Positions 14,791 to 22,762 of a stretch of 23,798 nucleotides of DNA are shown one piece after another (position 1 is the stretch's first letter; each line of letters opens with the position of its first letter). The stretch is from assembly GCA_945889235.1 (NCBI GenBank), contig CAMDBK010000013.1:1-23798 (forward strand), written 5' to 3'. The stretch is from Chitinophaga pinensis. GTDB taxonomy: Bacteria > Bacteroidota > Bacteroidia > SXHM01. A program made the position numbers and the translations under genes. The notes beneath the pieces were generated by a model. The model did no database searches. It was given only the letters and a program-made list of their open reading frames with translations, and was not told where the DNA came from.

Positions 14791-16179
14791 ATGAAGAAAC
14801 TCTTACTGCTCACTGCTTACTGCCTACTGCTTACTTCTGTTTTACTCAAAGCGCAAACAACAACATCTCCCGATTCCGTCATCATCAAAAAAATAAGTGA
14901 TGAAATTTTTGTAAGCGGTGAAGTTTACCGTAATGAAGAATACCTGTGCAAAAAAATAGGTGCACGCCTGACGGGTTCCGAAGGCGCTGAAAAAGCAGTA
15001 AACTGGACAAAGCAATTAATGGAAAAGTATGATTTTGATACCGTCTATTTACAGGAAATGATGGTGCCACATTGGGTCAGAGGAGAAAAAGAAACAGCTT
15101 ATTTTTTCAGTCCCGGTGAAAAGAAAGAAAACCCGGTTGACATTGTGGCCCTTGGTGGAAGCATTGCCACACCTGAGAAAGGACTGACTGCTGAAATAAT
15201 AGAAGTGAAAGATTTTGATGAACTGAAGAAACTAGGCACAGAAAAAATTAAAGGCAAAATAGTTTTTTATAATCATCCGTTTGATGTGAGAATGATACTG
15301 CCTTTTTCAATGTATGGCGAAGCGGGAAAGTATCGCTATAACGGGGCAGCGGAAGCAGCACGGTATGGTGCTGTTGGTTCCATCGTTCGCTCCATGACAA
15401 ATTACATTGATGATTATCCGCATACCGGAGGCATGGCCTACAATGATACTTTTCCAAAAATTCCTGCATGTGCAATCAGCACACTTGATGCCGAAGCGCT
15501 TTCAGCAGCATTGAAAAATGGAACAGAAACAAAATTTTATTTCAAGATGAGTTGCGAAATGTTGCCCGATGTGAAATCATACAATGTTATTGGTGAGCTG
15601 CGTGGCACCGAGCATCCTGAAGAAATTATTTTGGTTGGCGGGCATCTTGATTCTTGGGATTTAGCTGAAGGCGCACATGATGACGGAACAGGAGTTATGC
15701 AAAGCATAGAAGTGCTGCGCACGCTGAAAGCAATTGGCGTGAAACCAAAACGAACCATTCGTGCCATTATGTTTATGAACGAAGAAAATGGTTTGCGCGG
15801 AGGAAAAGAATATGGCGCTCAAGCTTTGCTGAAAAAAGAAAAACACATCCTCGCTGTTGAAACCGATGCCGGAGGCTTTACCCCGCGCGGGTTTTCAATG
15901 AGCATGAGTGAAGAAAAAAAAGCTACTATATTGAAGTGGAAAGATTATTTTTTTTCATACGGAGTTTATGATTTTACACAAAAAGGTGGAGGTGCAGATA
16001 TTGGTCCTCTGGAAAAAGCTGGTGTTCCTGTCATGGGTTTAGAGCCCGACAACCAGCGCTATTTTATTATTCATCATACCGCGCTTGATACGTTTGAGCA
16101 AGTAAATAAACGGGAATTGGAATTGGGTGCAATAACGCTCACCATGCTTGTTTACCTTGTAAGCGAATACGGACTTTAA
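14791..16179 (+). CDS. Exported M28-family zinc peptidase with PA domain (carboxypeptidase Q-like)
   Basis: The 462-residue product has a signal peptide (to about LLKAQ, residue 22). A protease-associated domain follows (about residues 110-250), then an M28 peptidase domain. The dinuclear zinc ligands are readable: His in GGHLDSWD, Asp in GAHDDGTG, Glu-Glu in FMNEENG, Asp in ETDAGG, and His in IHHTALDTF. This layout matches carboxypeptidase Q/PGCP-like dipeptidases, which remove residues from short peptides outside the cytoplasm. There is no T9SS domain, so it may be periplasmic. The signal-peptide codons 5-16 coincide with five heptamer repeats. The gene sits three bases after the 278-residue T9SS protein and converges on metH. 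Confidence 0.92.
   Translation: MKKLLLLTAYCLLLTSVLLKAQTTTSPDSVIIKKISDEIFVSGEVYRNEEYLCKKIGARLTGSEGAEKAVNWTKQLMEKYDFDTVYLQEMMVPHWVRGEKETAYFFSPGEKKENPVDIVALGGSIATPEKGLTAEIIEVKDFDELKKLGTEKIKGKIVFYNHPFDVRMILPFSMYGEAGKYRYNGAAEAARYGAVGSIVRSMTNYIDDYPHTGGMAYNDTFPKIPACAISTLDAEALSAALKNGTETKFYFKMSCEMLPDVKSYNVIGELRGTEHPEEIILVGGHLDSWDLAEGAHDDGTGVMQSIEVLRTLKAIGVKPKRTIRAIMFMNEENGLRGGKEYGAQALLKKEKHILAVETDAGGFTPRGFSMSMSEEKKATILKWKDYFFSYGVYDFTQKGGGADIGPLEKAGVPVMGLEPDNQRYFIIHHTALDTFEQVNKRELELGAITLTMLVYLVSEYGL
14803..14837 (+). repeat. Heptamer tandem repeat (YYACTGC) in signal-peptide codons
   Basis: Five units run in succession: TTACTGC, TCACTGC, TTACTGC, CTACTGC and TTACTTC. Three heptamers make seven codons, so the array encodes a short periodic LTAYCLL-type leader whatever the number of triple units. 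Confidence 0.8.
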
Positions 16180-16191
16180 GAAACCCATTTT

Positions 16192-16315
16192 AAACGGAAT
16201 TGTGCTGTCACTTCGAGCGTAGTCGAGAAGCAATGATTAAAACTTCTCGACTACGCTCGAAGTGACAATGCCTGTTTCTATTTAAACAGTTGCCGTCTAC
16301 TTAATAATTCCGTTT
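16192..16315. repeat. Outer inverted repeat AAACGGAATT / AATTCCGTTT
   Basis: AAACGGAATT at 16192-16201 pairs with AATTCCGTTT at 16306-16315. The right arm continues into further Ts on the + strand, so it could be the stem of a terminator for the peptidase gene. The palindrome at 16206-16267 lies inside its loop. The right arm ends two bases before the metH stop. Confidence 0.6.
16206..16267. repeat. Perfect 25-base inverted repeat with GTCA/TGAC ends
   Basis: The arms at 16206-16230 and 16243-16267 are exact reverse complements with a 12-base loop. The core CTTCGAGCGTAGTCGAGAAG matches the repeat at 9081-9152. It lies between converging genes and may act as a bidirectional terminator or mRNA stabiliser. 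Confidence 0.92.
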
Positions 16316-16316
16316 T

Positions 16317-19300
16317 TCAATATCCGAGATTAGGACTCAGCCAGCGCTCTGCTTCATCAAAACTCATCCCTTTGCGTTTTGCATAATCTTCTACCTGATC
16401 TTTCGTGATTTTTCCAAGTCCGAAATATTTGCTTTCAGGATGCGCGAAGTATAAACCACTCACAGCGGCAGTTGGATACATCGCAAAACTTTCAGTCAGT
16501 TTTATTCCTGCATTTTTTTCTGCACTCAGCAAATTAAAAATGATTGGCTTCTCAGTATGGTCAGGACAAGCAGGATAACCTGCGGCCGGGCGAATACCTC
16601 TGTATTTTTCTGAAATTAACTCTTCACTGCTTAGCGTTTCACTTTTATCATACGCCCAGAATTCTTTTCTCACACGTTCGTGCATGCGCTCTGCAAATGC
16701 TTCTGCAAGCCTATCGGCAAGGGCTTTTAGCATGATGCTATTGTAATCGTCATGGTCTTTTTCAAATTTCTCAATCCACTTTTCAATTCCAATTCCGGCT
16801 GTAACTGCAAATGCTCCGATGTAATCCTGCAATCCACTTTCTTTTGGAGCAATAAAATCTGCAAGAGCAATGTTGGGAGCAGCAGCAGTTTTTTTAGTTT
16901 GTTGGCGAAGCGAATGAAGAATAATTCCGTTTTCTAATTCTATATCATCTCCATTAGAATTTGCTTTCCAGAAACCAATCACAGCATTTGCGGAAATCCA
17001 TTTTTCTTCCACTACTTTTTTCAAAAGTTCTTGAGCATCGTTGTAAAGTTTTTTTGCTTCAATACCAACAACTTCATCATCCAATATTTTGGGGAAACGC
17101 CCCGCTAATTCCCATGTCTGGAAGAATGGAGTCCAGTCAATATACGGAACTAACTCTTCCAACGGATAATTTTCAAATGATTTTATACCTGTGAATGTTG
17201 GCTTAGCAATGTCTTCTTCCTTCCACTCAATATTGTATTTATTTTTTCTCGCATCTTCAATTGAAATAAATTCTTTTGCTGATTGTGATTTGCGATGATG
17301 CTCACGTAACACTTCGTATTCGTTTTTAATCGCAAGCGAATAAATCTTTTCTTGCTCCGGACTGAGCAAACTTCCAACCACAGGAACTGAGCGGCTTGCA
17401 TCCAAAACGTGAACGGTGTTGCCGCTGTAATGCGGTTGTACTTTTACTGCTGTATGCACACGCGAAGTTGTTGCTCCGCCAATCAGCAACGGAATTTTAA
17501 AGCCTTGTCGCTCCATTTCTTTTGCAACAAAAACCATTTCATCAAGAGATGGTGTTATCAATCCGCTCAAGCCGATCACATCTACTTTTTCGCGGATAGC
17601 AGTCTCAAGAATTTTCTCACACGGAACCATTACGCCCATATCTATCACTTCGTAATTATTACAACCTAACACAACCCCTACGATATTTTTTCCGATGTCA
17701 TGAACATCGCCTTTGACAGTTGCCATCAGCACTTTCCCGGCAGAAGAACTTGCTCCTTCTTTCTTATCGGCATCCATAAAGGGAAGAAGATAAGCCACGG
17801 CTTTTTTCATAACACGTGCACTTTTTACAACCTGCGGTAAAAACATTTTTCCGGCACCAAATAAATCACCCACTACATTCATTCCATCCATTAACGGGCC
17901 TTCAATAATGTGCAACGGCTTTGGATATTTCTGACGCGCTTCTTCTATATCCAGATCAATGAATTCCACGATTCCTTTCACCAACGAATGTTTCAGACGC
18001 TCCTCTACAGTTGTATTTCTCCAGGCATCATCTCTCACCTGTACTTTCCCTTTTGCTTTGATTGTTTCAGCATATTCAACAAGTCGCTCCGTTGCATCCT
18101 GTCTACGATTCAGCAAAACATCTTCAACACGTTCAAGTAGATCTTTCGGGATACTTTCATATAATTCTAATTGTCCTGCATTCACAATTCCCATATCCAA
18201 TCCTGCTTTGATAGCATGATATAAAAATGCAGAGTGCATTGCCTCGCGTACCAAATCATTTCCTCGAAAAGAAAAGGAAATATTACTTACACCTCCGCTA
18301 ACTTTAGCTCCGGTCAAATGTTCTTTTATCCATTTGGTTGCGCGAATAAAATCAACAGCATAATTATTATGGTCTTCAATCCCGGTTGCAACGGTGAGAA
18401 TGTTCGGGTCAAAGATTATATCCTCAGGTGCAAAGCCAACTTTTTCTGTCAGTATTTTATATGCGCGTTCACAAACTGAAATTCTTTTTTCATATGAATC
18501 GGCTTGTCCGTTTTCATCAAAAGCCATTACAATTACAGCCGCTCCGTAGCGTTTTACTTTTTTTGCAACGGCAATAAATTTCTCTTCACCTTCTTTCAGT
18601 GAAATGGAATTCACCACTGATTTTCCCTGCACACATTTAAGCCCTGCTTCAATAACACTCCATTTACTGCTGTCAATCATAATCGGAAGCTTGGCAATAT
18701 CAGGCTCCGATGCAATGAGATTTAAAAAGGTTGTCATCGCTTTTTCGCTGTCCAGCATTCCTTCGTCCATGTTAACATCAATCATCTGCGCACCGCCCTC
18801 TACTTGACTTCTGGCAACAACCAATGCATCTTCGTATTTGCCATCAATAATCAGTTTTGCAAATTTTCGTGAACCTGTTACGTTGGTTCGTTCACCCACA
18901 TTCACGAAATTACTTTCCTTGAAAATGGTAAGCGGCTCCAAACCACTATAGCGCGGAAGGTGCTCTATATGCGGCCTCTGACGTGGAGGATATTTAGCAG
19001 CAACTTTTGCAATTGCACGGATATGGTCGGGGGTTGTTCCACAACAACCGCCTACAATATTTACAAAATTATTTTTCAGCCAGTCTTCAATTTGTGCTGC
19101 AGTTTCTTCAGGAGTTTCATCGTATTCGCCAAAAGCATTTGGCAGCCCGGCATTTGGATAAGCGCTAACTCTGAATGTTGAATTCTTAGACAATGTCTGA
19201 ATATGCGGACGCAATTGCTTTGCCCCCAGCGCACAGTTAAAACCAATGCTCAGCAAAGGAATATGTGAAACAGAATTCAGAAATGCCTCAACCGTTTGTC

Positions 19301-19961
19301 CTGATAAAGTCCTTCCGCTTCCATCCGTAATTGTTCCCGAAACCATAACAGGTAATTTTTTTCCGATGGTTTCAAAATACTGGTCAACCGCATACAGTGC
19401 TGCTTTGCAGTTGAGAGTATCAAAAACAGTTTCAATCAGCAGCATATCAACACCACCATCAATTAATCCGCGAACCTGTTCGGTATAGGCATTTACCAAT
19501 TCATCAAACGTAATGGCACGAAAACCCGGATCATTTACATTGGGTGACATAGATGCTGTGCGATTGGTAGGTCCCATTGCACCAGCAACAAAGCGAGGCT
19601 TCTCAGGATTTTTTTTTGTGAATTCATCCGCCACTTCACGGGCAATTTTTGCGCTCTGGAAATTAATATCGTAAACCGCAGATTCTAATTTGTAGTCTGC
19701 CTGGGCAATCCATGTTCCTGAAAATGTATTGGTTTCTGCAATATCGGCCCCGGCTTCAAAATATTCCGCATGAATAGCTTTAATAATATCGGAACGCGTG
19801 ATGGAAAGCAAGTCATTATTGCCTTTCAGCAAATGTGAATGATTTTTAAATCGTTCACCACGAAAATCTTCTTCCGAAAGATTGTAACGCTGAATCATGG
19901 TGCCCATTGCACCATCCAGCACCAAAATTCGTTTTTCTAATTCTTTATAAATATCTGCCAT
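16317..19961 (-). CDS. metH: Cobalamin-dependent methionine synthase, full length
   Basis: The 1214-residue cytoplasmic enzyme moves a methyl group from methyltetrahydrofolate to homocysteine through cobalamin. All four modules are visible. The homocysteine domain (about 1-330) has zinc cysteines in GFNC (near 240) and GGCCGTTPDH (near 305). The pterin domain starts at NFVNVGERTNVTGS (near 350). The B12 cap and Rossmann domain carry DVHDIGKN (near 750), where the His is the cobalt ligand, and SGLITPSLDEM. The SAM-dependent reactivation domain (about 900-1214) has RPAAGYPACPDHTEK. The length is normal and no frameshift is seen. Expression should fall when SAM is high, because a SAM-I riboswitch precedes the start. 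The TGA at 16319-16317 lies next to the outer inverted repeat. Confidence 0.97.
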   Translation of the reverse strand: MADIYKELEKRILVLDGAMGTMIQRYNLSEEDFRGERFKNHSHLLKGNNDLLSITRSDIIKAIHAEYFEAGADIAETNTFSGTWIAQADYKLESAVYDINFQSAKIAREVADEFTKKNPEKPRFVAGAMGPTNRTASMSPNVNDPGFRAITFDELVNAYTEQVRGLIDGGVDMLLIETVFDTLNCKAALYAVDQYFETIGKKLPVMVSGTITDGSGRTLSGQTVEAFLNSVSHIPLLSIGFNCALGAKQLRPHIQTLSKNSTFRVSAYPNAGLPNAFGEYDETPEETAAQIEDWLKNNFVNIVGGCCGTTPDHIRAIAKVAAKYPPRQRPHIEHLPRYSGLEPLTIFKESNFVNVGERTNVTGSRKFAKLIIDGKYEDALVVARSQVEGGAQMIDVNMDEGMLDSEKAMTTFLNLIASEPDIAKLPIMIDSSKWSVIEAGLKCVQGKSVVNSISLKEGEEKFIAVAKKVKRYGAAVIVMAFDENGQADSYEKRISVCERAYKILTEKVGFAPEDIIFDPNILTVATGIEDHNNYAVDFIRATKWIKEHLTGAKVSGGVSNISFSFRGNDLVREAMHSAFLYHAIKAGLDMGIVNAGQLELYESIPKDLLERVEDVLLNRRQDATERLVEYAETIKAKGKVQVRDDAWRNTTVEERLKHSLVKGIVEFIDLDIEEARQKYPKPLHIIEGPLMDGMNVVGDLFGAGKMFLPQVVKSARVMKKAVAYLLPFMDADKKEGASSSAGKVLMATVKGDVHDIGKNIVGVVLGCNNYEVIDMGVMVPCEKILETAIREKVDVIGLSGLITPSLDEMVFVAKEMERQGFKIPLLIGGATTSRVHTAVKVQPHYSGNTVHVLDASRSVPVVGSLLSPEQEKIYSLAIKNEYEVLREHHRKSQSAKEFISIEDARKNKYNIEWKEEDIAKPTFTGIKSFENYPLEELVPYIDWTPFFQTWELAGRFPKILDDEVVGIEAKKLYNDAQELLKKVVEEKWISANAVIGFWKANSNGDDIELENGIILHSLRQQTKKTAAAPNIALADFIAPKESGLQDYIGAFAVTAGIGIEKWIEKFEKDHDDYNSIMLKALADRLAEAFAERMHERVRKEFWAYDKSETLSSEELISEKYRGIRPAAGYPACPDHTEKPIIFNLLSAEKNAGIKLTESFAMYPTAAVSGLYFAHPESKYFGLGKITKDQVEDYAKRKGMSFDEAERWLSPNLGY

Positions 19962-19998
19962 AAATTAAATCTTCGTTTGTTCTCTAAATCCCAAAAAC

Positions 19999-20027
19999 AA
20001 AAAACCCCTCTGTTAAGCAGAAGGGTT
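19999..20027 (-). terminator. Attenuator terminator of the metH SAM riboswitch
   Basis: On the minus strand AACCCTTCTG (20027-20018) pairs with CAGAGGGGTT (20012-20003) across a 5-base loop, with one G-T pair, and is followed by a T run. TTCTGCTTA (20022-20014) can instead pair with TAAGCAGAA (20055-20047), the antiterminator strand that overlaps the P1 stem of the aptamer. Confidence 0.9.
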
Positions 20028-20051
20028 GGATATTTTAAAAACCTGATTCTG

Positions 20052-20154
20052 CTTATCTATCCCCCGCCTTAGGCGGGGAAGGAGTTGGCACCTTCTCCTT
20101 TCGGGCGGGTTGCCAAGACGTCAAAGGGCCTTTCCCTCAGTCTTTCTTGATAAG
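20052..20154 (-). promoter_or_regulatory. SAM-I (S-box) riboswitch controlling metH
   Basis: Reading the minus strand from 20154: CTTATCAAGA opens P1 and the kink-turn region. AAGAC and GTCTT form P2 around GAGGGAAAGGCCC. TTGGCAACC precedes P3. GGTGCCAACTCC leads into P4, a CCCCGCC/GGCGGGG hairpin. GATAAG (20057-20052) closes P1 with CTTATC. These are the conserved blocks of the SAM-I aptamer, in the right order. When SAM binds, P1 forms and the downstream terminator can fold; without SAM, the 3' side of P1 joins the antiterminator. It lies 91 bases upstream of the metH ATG, and its target gene fits the known role of this class. Confidence 0.96.
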
Positions 20155-20172
20155 TATGTTAAAGAACTGGCG

Positions 20173-20203
20173 CAAAGATAAACAGCGAAACCGAAAAAAC
20201 GAA
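20173..20203 (-). promoter_or_regulatory. Promoter of metH (TTCG-N19-TATCTTTG)
   Basis: On the minus strand TTCG (20203-20200) and TATCTTTG (20180-20173) are 19 bases apart. The -7 box is exact and the -33 box differs by one base from TTTG. Predicted initiation near 20167 puts the SAM-I aptamer right at the start of the transcript. The promoter lies just past the stop of the methyltransferase. Confidence 0.6.
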
Positions 20204-20206
20204 ATT

Positions 20207-21273
20207 TTATTTCTTAGCGCATTTTAACAATGTATGGCAAACCCCAACCTGGTTGGTTTCTTCTTCCACTTTCAATCCTGCTTTTTCTATCAGTTTCAGA
20301 AACGTTTCGGAATAATACATCTGGCTGTTGCCATTTGCCATAGCGGTAAAATAAATGGAAGTCATTTGCAGTGAAAATGCTGCAGTCTTGAAGCGTTGTT
20401 TATCCCAGAAAGGCTCAAGAATATAAACTTTGGCATTGTTATCAATTGCTTCATCGCAGCGTTTCAGGATGGAAGTAATTTCACTATCAGAAAAACAATC
20501 AAGGAACTGGCTCATCCAGATTGCATCGTAGCCTTTGGGAAATTTCTGTGTTTTGTCCAGTATATTGGCGGGGTGAAAAGAAATCCTGTCTGAAAGTCCA
20601 AGCTTTTCAATATTTGCTTTTGCTATCTCTAACTGCCCGGGTAAATCCATCATGGTTACATGCACATCGGGGTCGAACTGCACACACTTAATGGCAAATT
20701 TTCCTGTGTTACCGCCAATGTCTAACAAGCGTTTAGGTTTATCTTTAAAAATCAGTGGCAATACAATCGGGAAAGATCATCTGAATAATAATGGTCGAAA
20801 CTGAACCAGCTTTTTTGAACAGGTTCGGGTAATTTTGATAAGGCTTCGTAAATGGTTTCCCATGAACCAAATACTTTTAAACCTTCGGGTTTACCGGTTT
20901 CTATTGCTTTATCCAAATCAAATAAACCTTTGTAACAAACGTCATGGGTAAAATCCATATTGACTTTTGTCAACGTATCATTAAGAATAAAAAAGCCGGT
21001 TTTAGTAAGTGTAAACTTTCCTTCGTTGAGCAGCACCAGCCCAATTCCCAGCCCTCCTTCCAGCAGCACGCGAACTCCATAATGTGAAAGTTTTGACTTT
21101 TCAACAATTTGCTCGAGTGTGTAGCCTTCATTTCTACTTTCGCGGACAATAGCGAGTATTCCTGAATCGCGCAGCACTTTTGACGTTTGAAAAACAAACG
21201 GTGCAAAAGCTATCCATTGTGCATCTTTCTTGGCTTGCAGGGCCGTTTTAGTTTCTTTTTGAAAAAAATCCAT
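20207..21273 (-). pseudogene. SAM-dependent methyltransferase (O-methyltransferase type) split by a frameshift
   Basis: Two overlapping minus-strand frames together form one protein of about 355 residues. The N-terminal half (from ATG 21273, MDFFQKETKTAL) has a winged-helix-like dimerisation domain and ends at a premature stop after HYYSDDLSRLYCH. The C-terminal half resumes one frame away as SFPIVLPLIFKDKPKRLLDIGGNTGKFA, with SAM-binding motif I (LLDIGGNTG) and the MDLPGQ segment of plant-type O-methyltransferases. The break is at about 20771-20779. Adding one T (GAT TCT TTC instead of GATCTTTC) would restore a smooth sequence. This may be a sequencing or assembly error, or a real loss. The methyl acceptor is unknown. 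The upstream Met of the longer N-terminal frame is a TTG; the ATG at 21273 is better. Confidence 0.85.
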
Positions 21274-21371
21274 AGGCAAAAAATGAACCGCCAAAATTAG
21301 AATTTAAAATAAGATTAAAATCCAGGTCTGCTTTTACTCATTAAATTCAAAAGCCGTTGGCGCGAAATCCT

Positions 21372-21379
21372 TACCTTTG
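21372..21379 (+). promoter_or_regulatory. Putative -7 element (TACCTTTG) of rlmN
   Basis: TACCTTTG matches TAnnTTTG exactly and ends five bases before the ATG at 21384, so the mRNA would have almost no leader. This short spacing supports the ATG at 21384 over the in-frame TTG at 21357, unless initiation uses another site. Confidence 0.45.
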
Positions 21380-21383
21380 TCCC

Positions 21384-22445
21384 ATGCCTGAAATAGCTGA
21401 GAAGAAAGACATACGTGCGGTTTCGCTGGAAGAAATAAAAAACTTTTTGTCGGAAAACGGAGAAAAACCATTCCGCGCGAAACAGGTTTATGAATGGCTG
21501 TGGCAGAAATCAGTTCGCTCGTTTGACGATATGAGCAACCTTTCTATTTCGCTTCGTGAATTGCTGAAAAAAAAATTTGAGATCAACGCTGCAGCTATAG
21601 ATTTCATGCAGGTGAGCAACGACCGCACCATTAAAACTGCTTTTAAATTATTTGACGGCAACGTGGTGGAAGGCGTATTAATTCCTACTACTTCGCGCAT
21701 GACGGCCTGTATTTCATCGCAAGTGGGTTGCAGCCTGACTTGTAAATTTTGCGCAACGGGAAGAATGGAACGCCTGCGAAACCTCAACGCTGATGAGATT
21801 TATGATCAGGTGGCGCAACTGCGAAATCTTGCAATAGATAAATACGAGATACCTCTTTCAAACATCGTGTATATGGGAATGGGCGAGCCTTTGCTCAACT
21901 ATGCGAATGTTTTAAAATCCATCGAACGCATTACTTCGCCTGACGGATTGAATATTTCTCCACAGCGCATTACAGTTTCCACGGCCGGAATTGCGAAGAT
22001 GATTAAGAAGCTGGCTGATGATGATGTGAAGTTTAATCTCGCACTTTCACTGCACGCTGCCAATGATGAAAAACGTAGTCAGGTTATGCCTATCAATGAT
22101 ACAAACACACTAGAATCATTGGCGGAAGCACTGCACTATTTTTACGAGAAAACAGGTACACGACCAACATACGAATACATCATTCTCAAAGACTTTAACG
22201 ATAAAGTTGAAGATGCGCGTGAGCTTGCTGAGTTCTGCAAACTTGTTCCCTGCAAGGTGAATGTGATTGAATACAATGCCATTGAAGGCGGTGAGTTTCA
22301 GAAAGCGGATGACAAAAATATCCGTGAGTTTTGCAACTATCTTGAAAACAGAAATATCATTGTAAACGTGCGCAGAAGTCGCGGAAAAGATATTGATGCT
22401 GCATGCGGACAACTGGCAAATAAAAAAGAAAATAAAACTGTATAA
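21384..22445 (+). CDS. rlmN: Dual-specificity RNA methyltransferase RlmN
   Basis: This radical-SAM enzyme places a methyl group on C2 of adenosine in 23S rRNA (A2503) and in some tRNAs. The 353-residue product has the cluster motif C-x3-C-x2-C at Cys116, Cys120 and Cys123 (GCSLTCKFC). Cys109 in CISSQVGC and Cys341 in DAACGQL are the expected methyl-carrying and resolving cysteines. GMGEPLLNYANV is the SAM-binding GEP segment. The N-terminal GEKPFRAKQVYEWLWQKSV is typical of the RNA-binding part. I chose the ATG at 21384 (MPEIAEKKDI). A small lipoprotein gene follows after 35 bases. Confidence 0.96.
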   Translation: MPEIAEKKDIRAVSLEEIKNFLSENGEKPFRAKQVYEWLWQKSVRSFDDMSNLSISLRELLKKKFEINAAAIDFMQVSNDRTIKTAFKLFDGNVVEGVLIPTTSRMTACISSQVGCSLTCKFCATGRMERLRNLNADEIYDQVAQLRNLAIDKYEIPLSNIVYMGMGEPLLNYANVLKSIERITSPDGLNISPQRITVSTAGIAKMIKKLADDDVKFNLALSLHAANDEKRSQVMPINDTNTLESLAEALHYFYEKTGTRPTYEYIILKDFNDKVEDARELAEFCKLVPCKVNVIEYNAIEGGEFQKADDKNIREFCNYLENRNIIVNVRRSRGKDIDAACGQLANKKENKTV

Positions 22446-22480
22446 TTGGCGTTAATATTATTAAGTAGTATCCCGCAAAG

Positions 22481-22666
22481 ATGAATGATGTGAAAAAAAT
22501 ATTGGTTCTGTTTATGCTTGCCGGCATTATTTCATCCTGCCACCCAAAGCGTATGCCAAGCAAAGGCTGTGATTGTCCGGGTGGCGGACATGGTATGCTG
22601 AAAGTGAAAAACATCAACGAATCTACTGCTTCCATATACCCTAAAAGCGGTAGTAAGCCCTCCTGA
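22481..22666 (+). CDS. Small Cys-rich lipoprotein
   Basis: The 61-residue product has a short leader and a lipobox (AGIISSC, Cys20), so it should be an envelope lipoprotein. The mature part is only about 41 residues and contains KGCDCPGGGHG, a compact Cys/Gly/His patch that might bind metal; this is inference. I do not recognise a named family. The ATG at 22481 (MNDVKKILVLF) is natural, 35 bases after rlmN. No similar protein is in the window. It could be co-transcribed with rlmN. Confidence 0.65.
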   Translation: MNDVKKILVLFMLAGIISSCHPKRMPSKGCDCPGGGHGMLKVKNINESTASIYPKSGSKPS

Positions 22667-22675
22667 TTTTTTGGG

Positions 22676-22683
22676 TAATTTCG
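22676..22683 (+). promoter_or_regulatory. Possible -7 element (TAATTTCG) of feoAB
   Basis: TAATTTCG differs by one base from TAnnTTTG. If used, initiation near 22690 would start the transcript exactly at the palindromic repeat. No -33 box or Fur-like site is clear. Confidence 0.3.
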
Positions 22684-22690
22684 CGCCTCA

Positions 22691-22754
22691 TTCGTCATGC
22701 TGAATTTATTTCAGCATCTCAAGAAAGACCCTGAAACAAGTTCAGGGTGACGAA
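22691..22754. repeat. Three-way-junction-like repeat with TTCGTCA / TGACGAA ends
   Basis: The outer stem TTCGTCA (22691-22697) pairs with TGACGAA (22748-22754). Two inner hairpins are ATGCTGAA/TTCAGCAT (22697-22704 and 22710-22717) and ACCCTGAA/TTCAGGGT (22728-22735 and 22741-22748). The inner hairpins share the half-motif CTGAA. It ends eight bases before feoA. I recall this HPELVSGS-encoding type of repeat from many Bacteroidota genomes. Confidence 0.88.
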
Positions 22755-22762
22755 AAAGTAAA

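Noticed and set aside
20060..20080. CCCCGCC/GGCGGGG hairpin as an independent repeat or terminator
   Set aside because: It fits as the P4 stem of the SAM-I aptamer in the right place and order.
20765..20785. Programmed -1 frameshift in the methyltransferase
   Set aside because: No X-XXY-YYZ slippery site in the correct phase precedes the stop, and the join needs a base added rather than a slip.
22445..22465. TTAATATTATTAA palindrome after rlmN
   Set aside because: AT-only, short and without a U-tract; too weak to call as a terminator.
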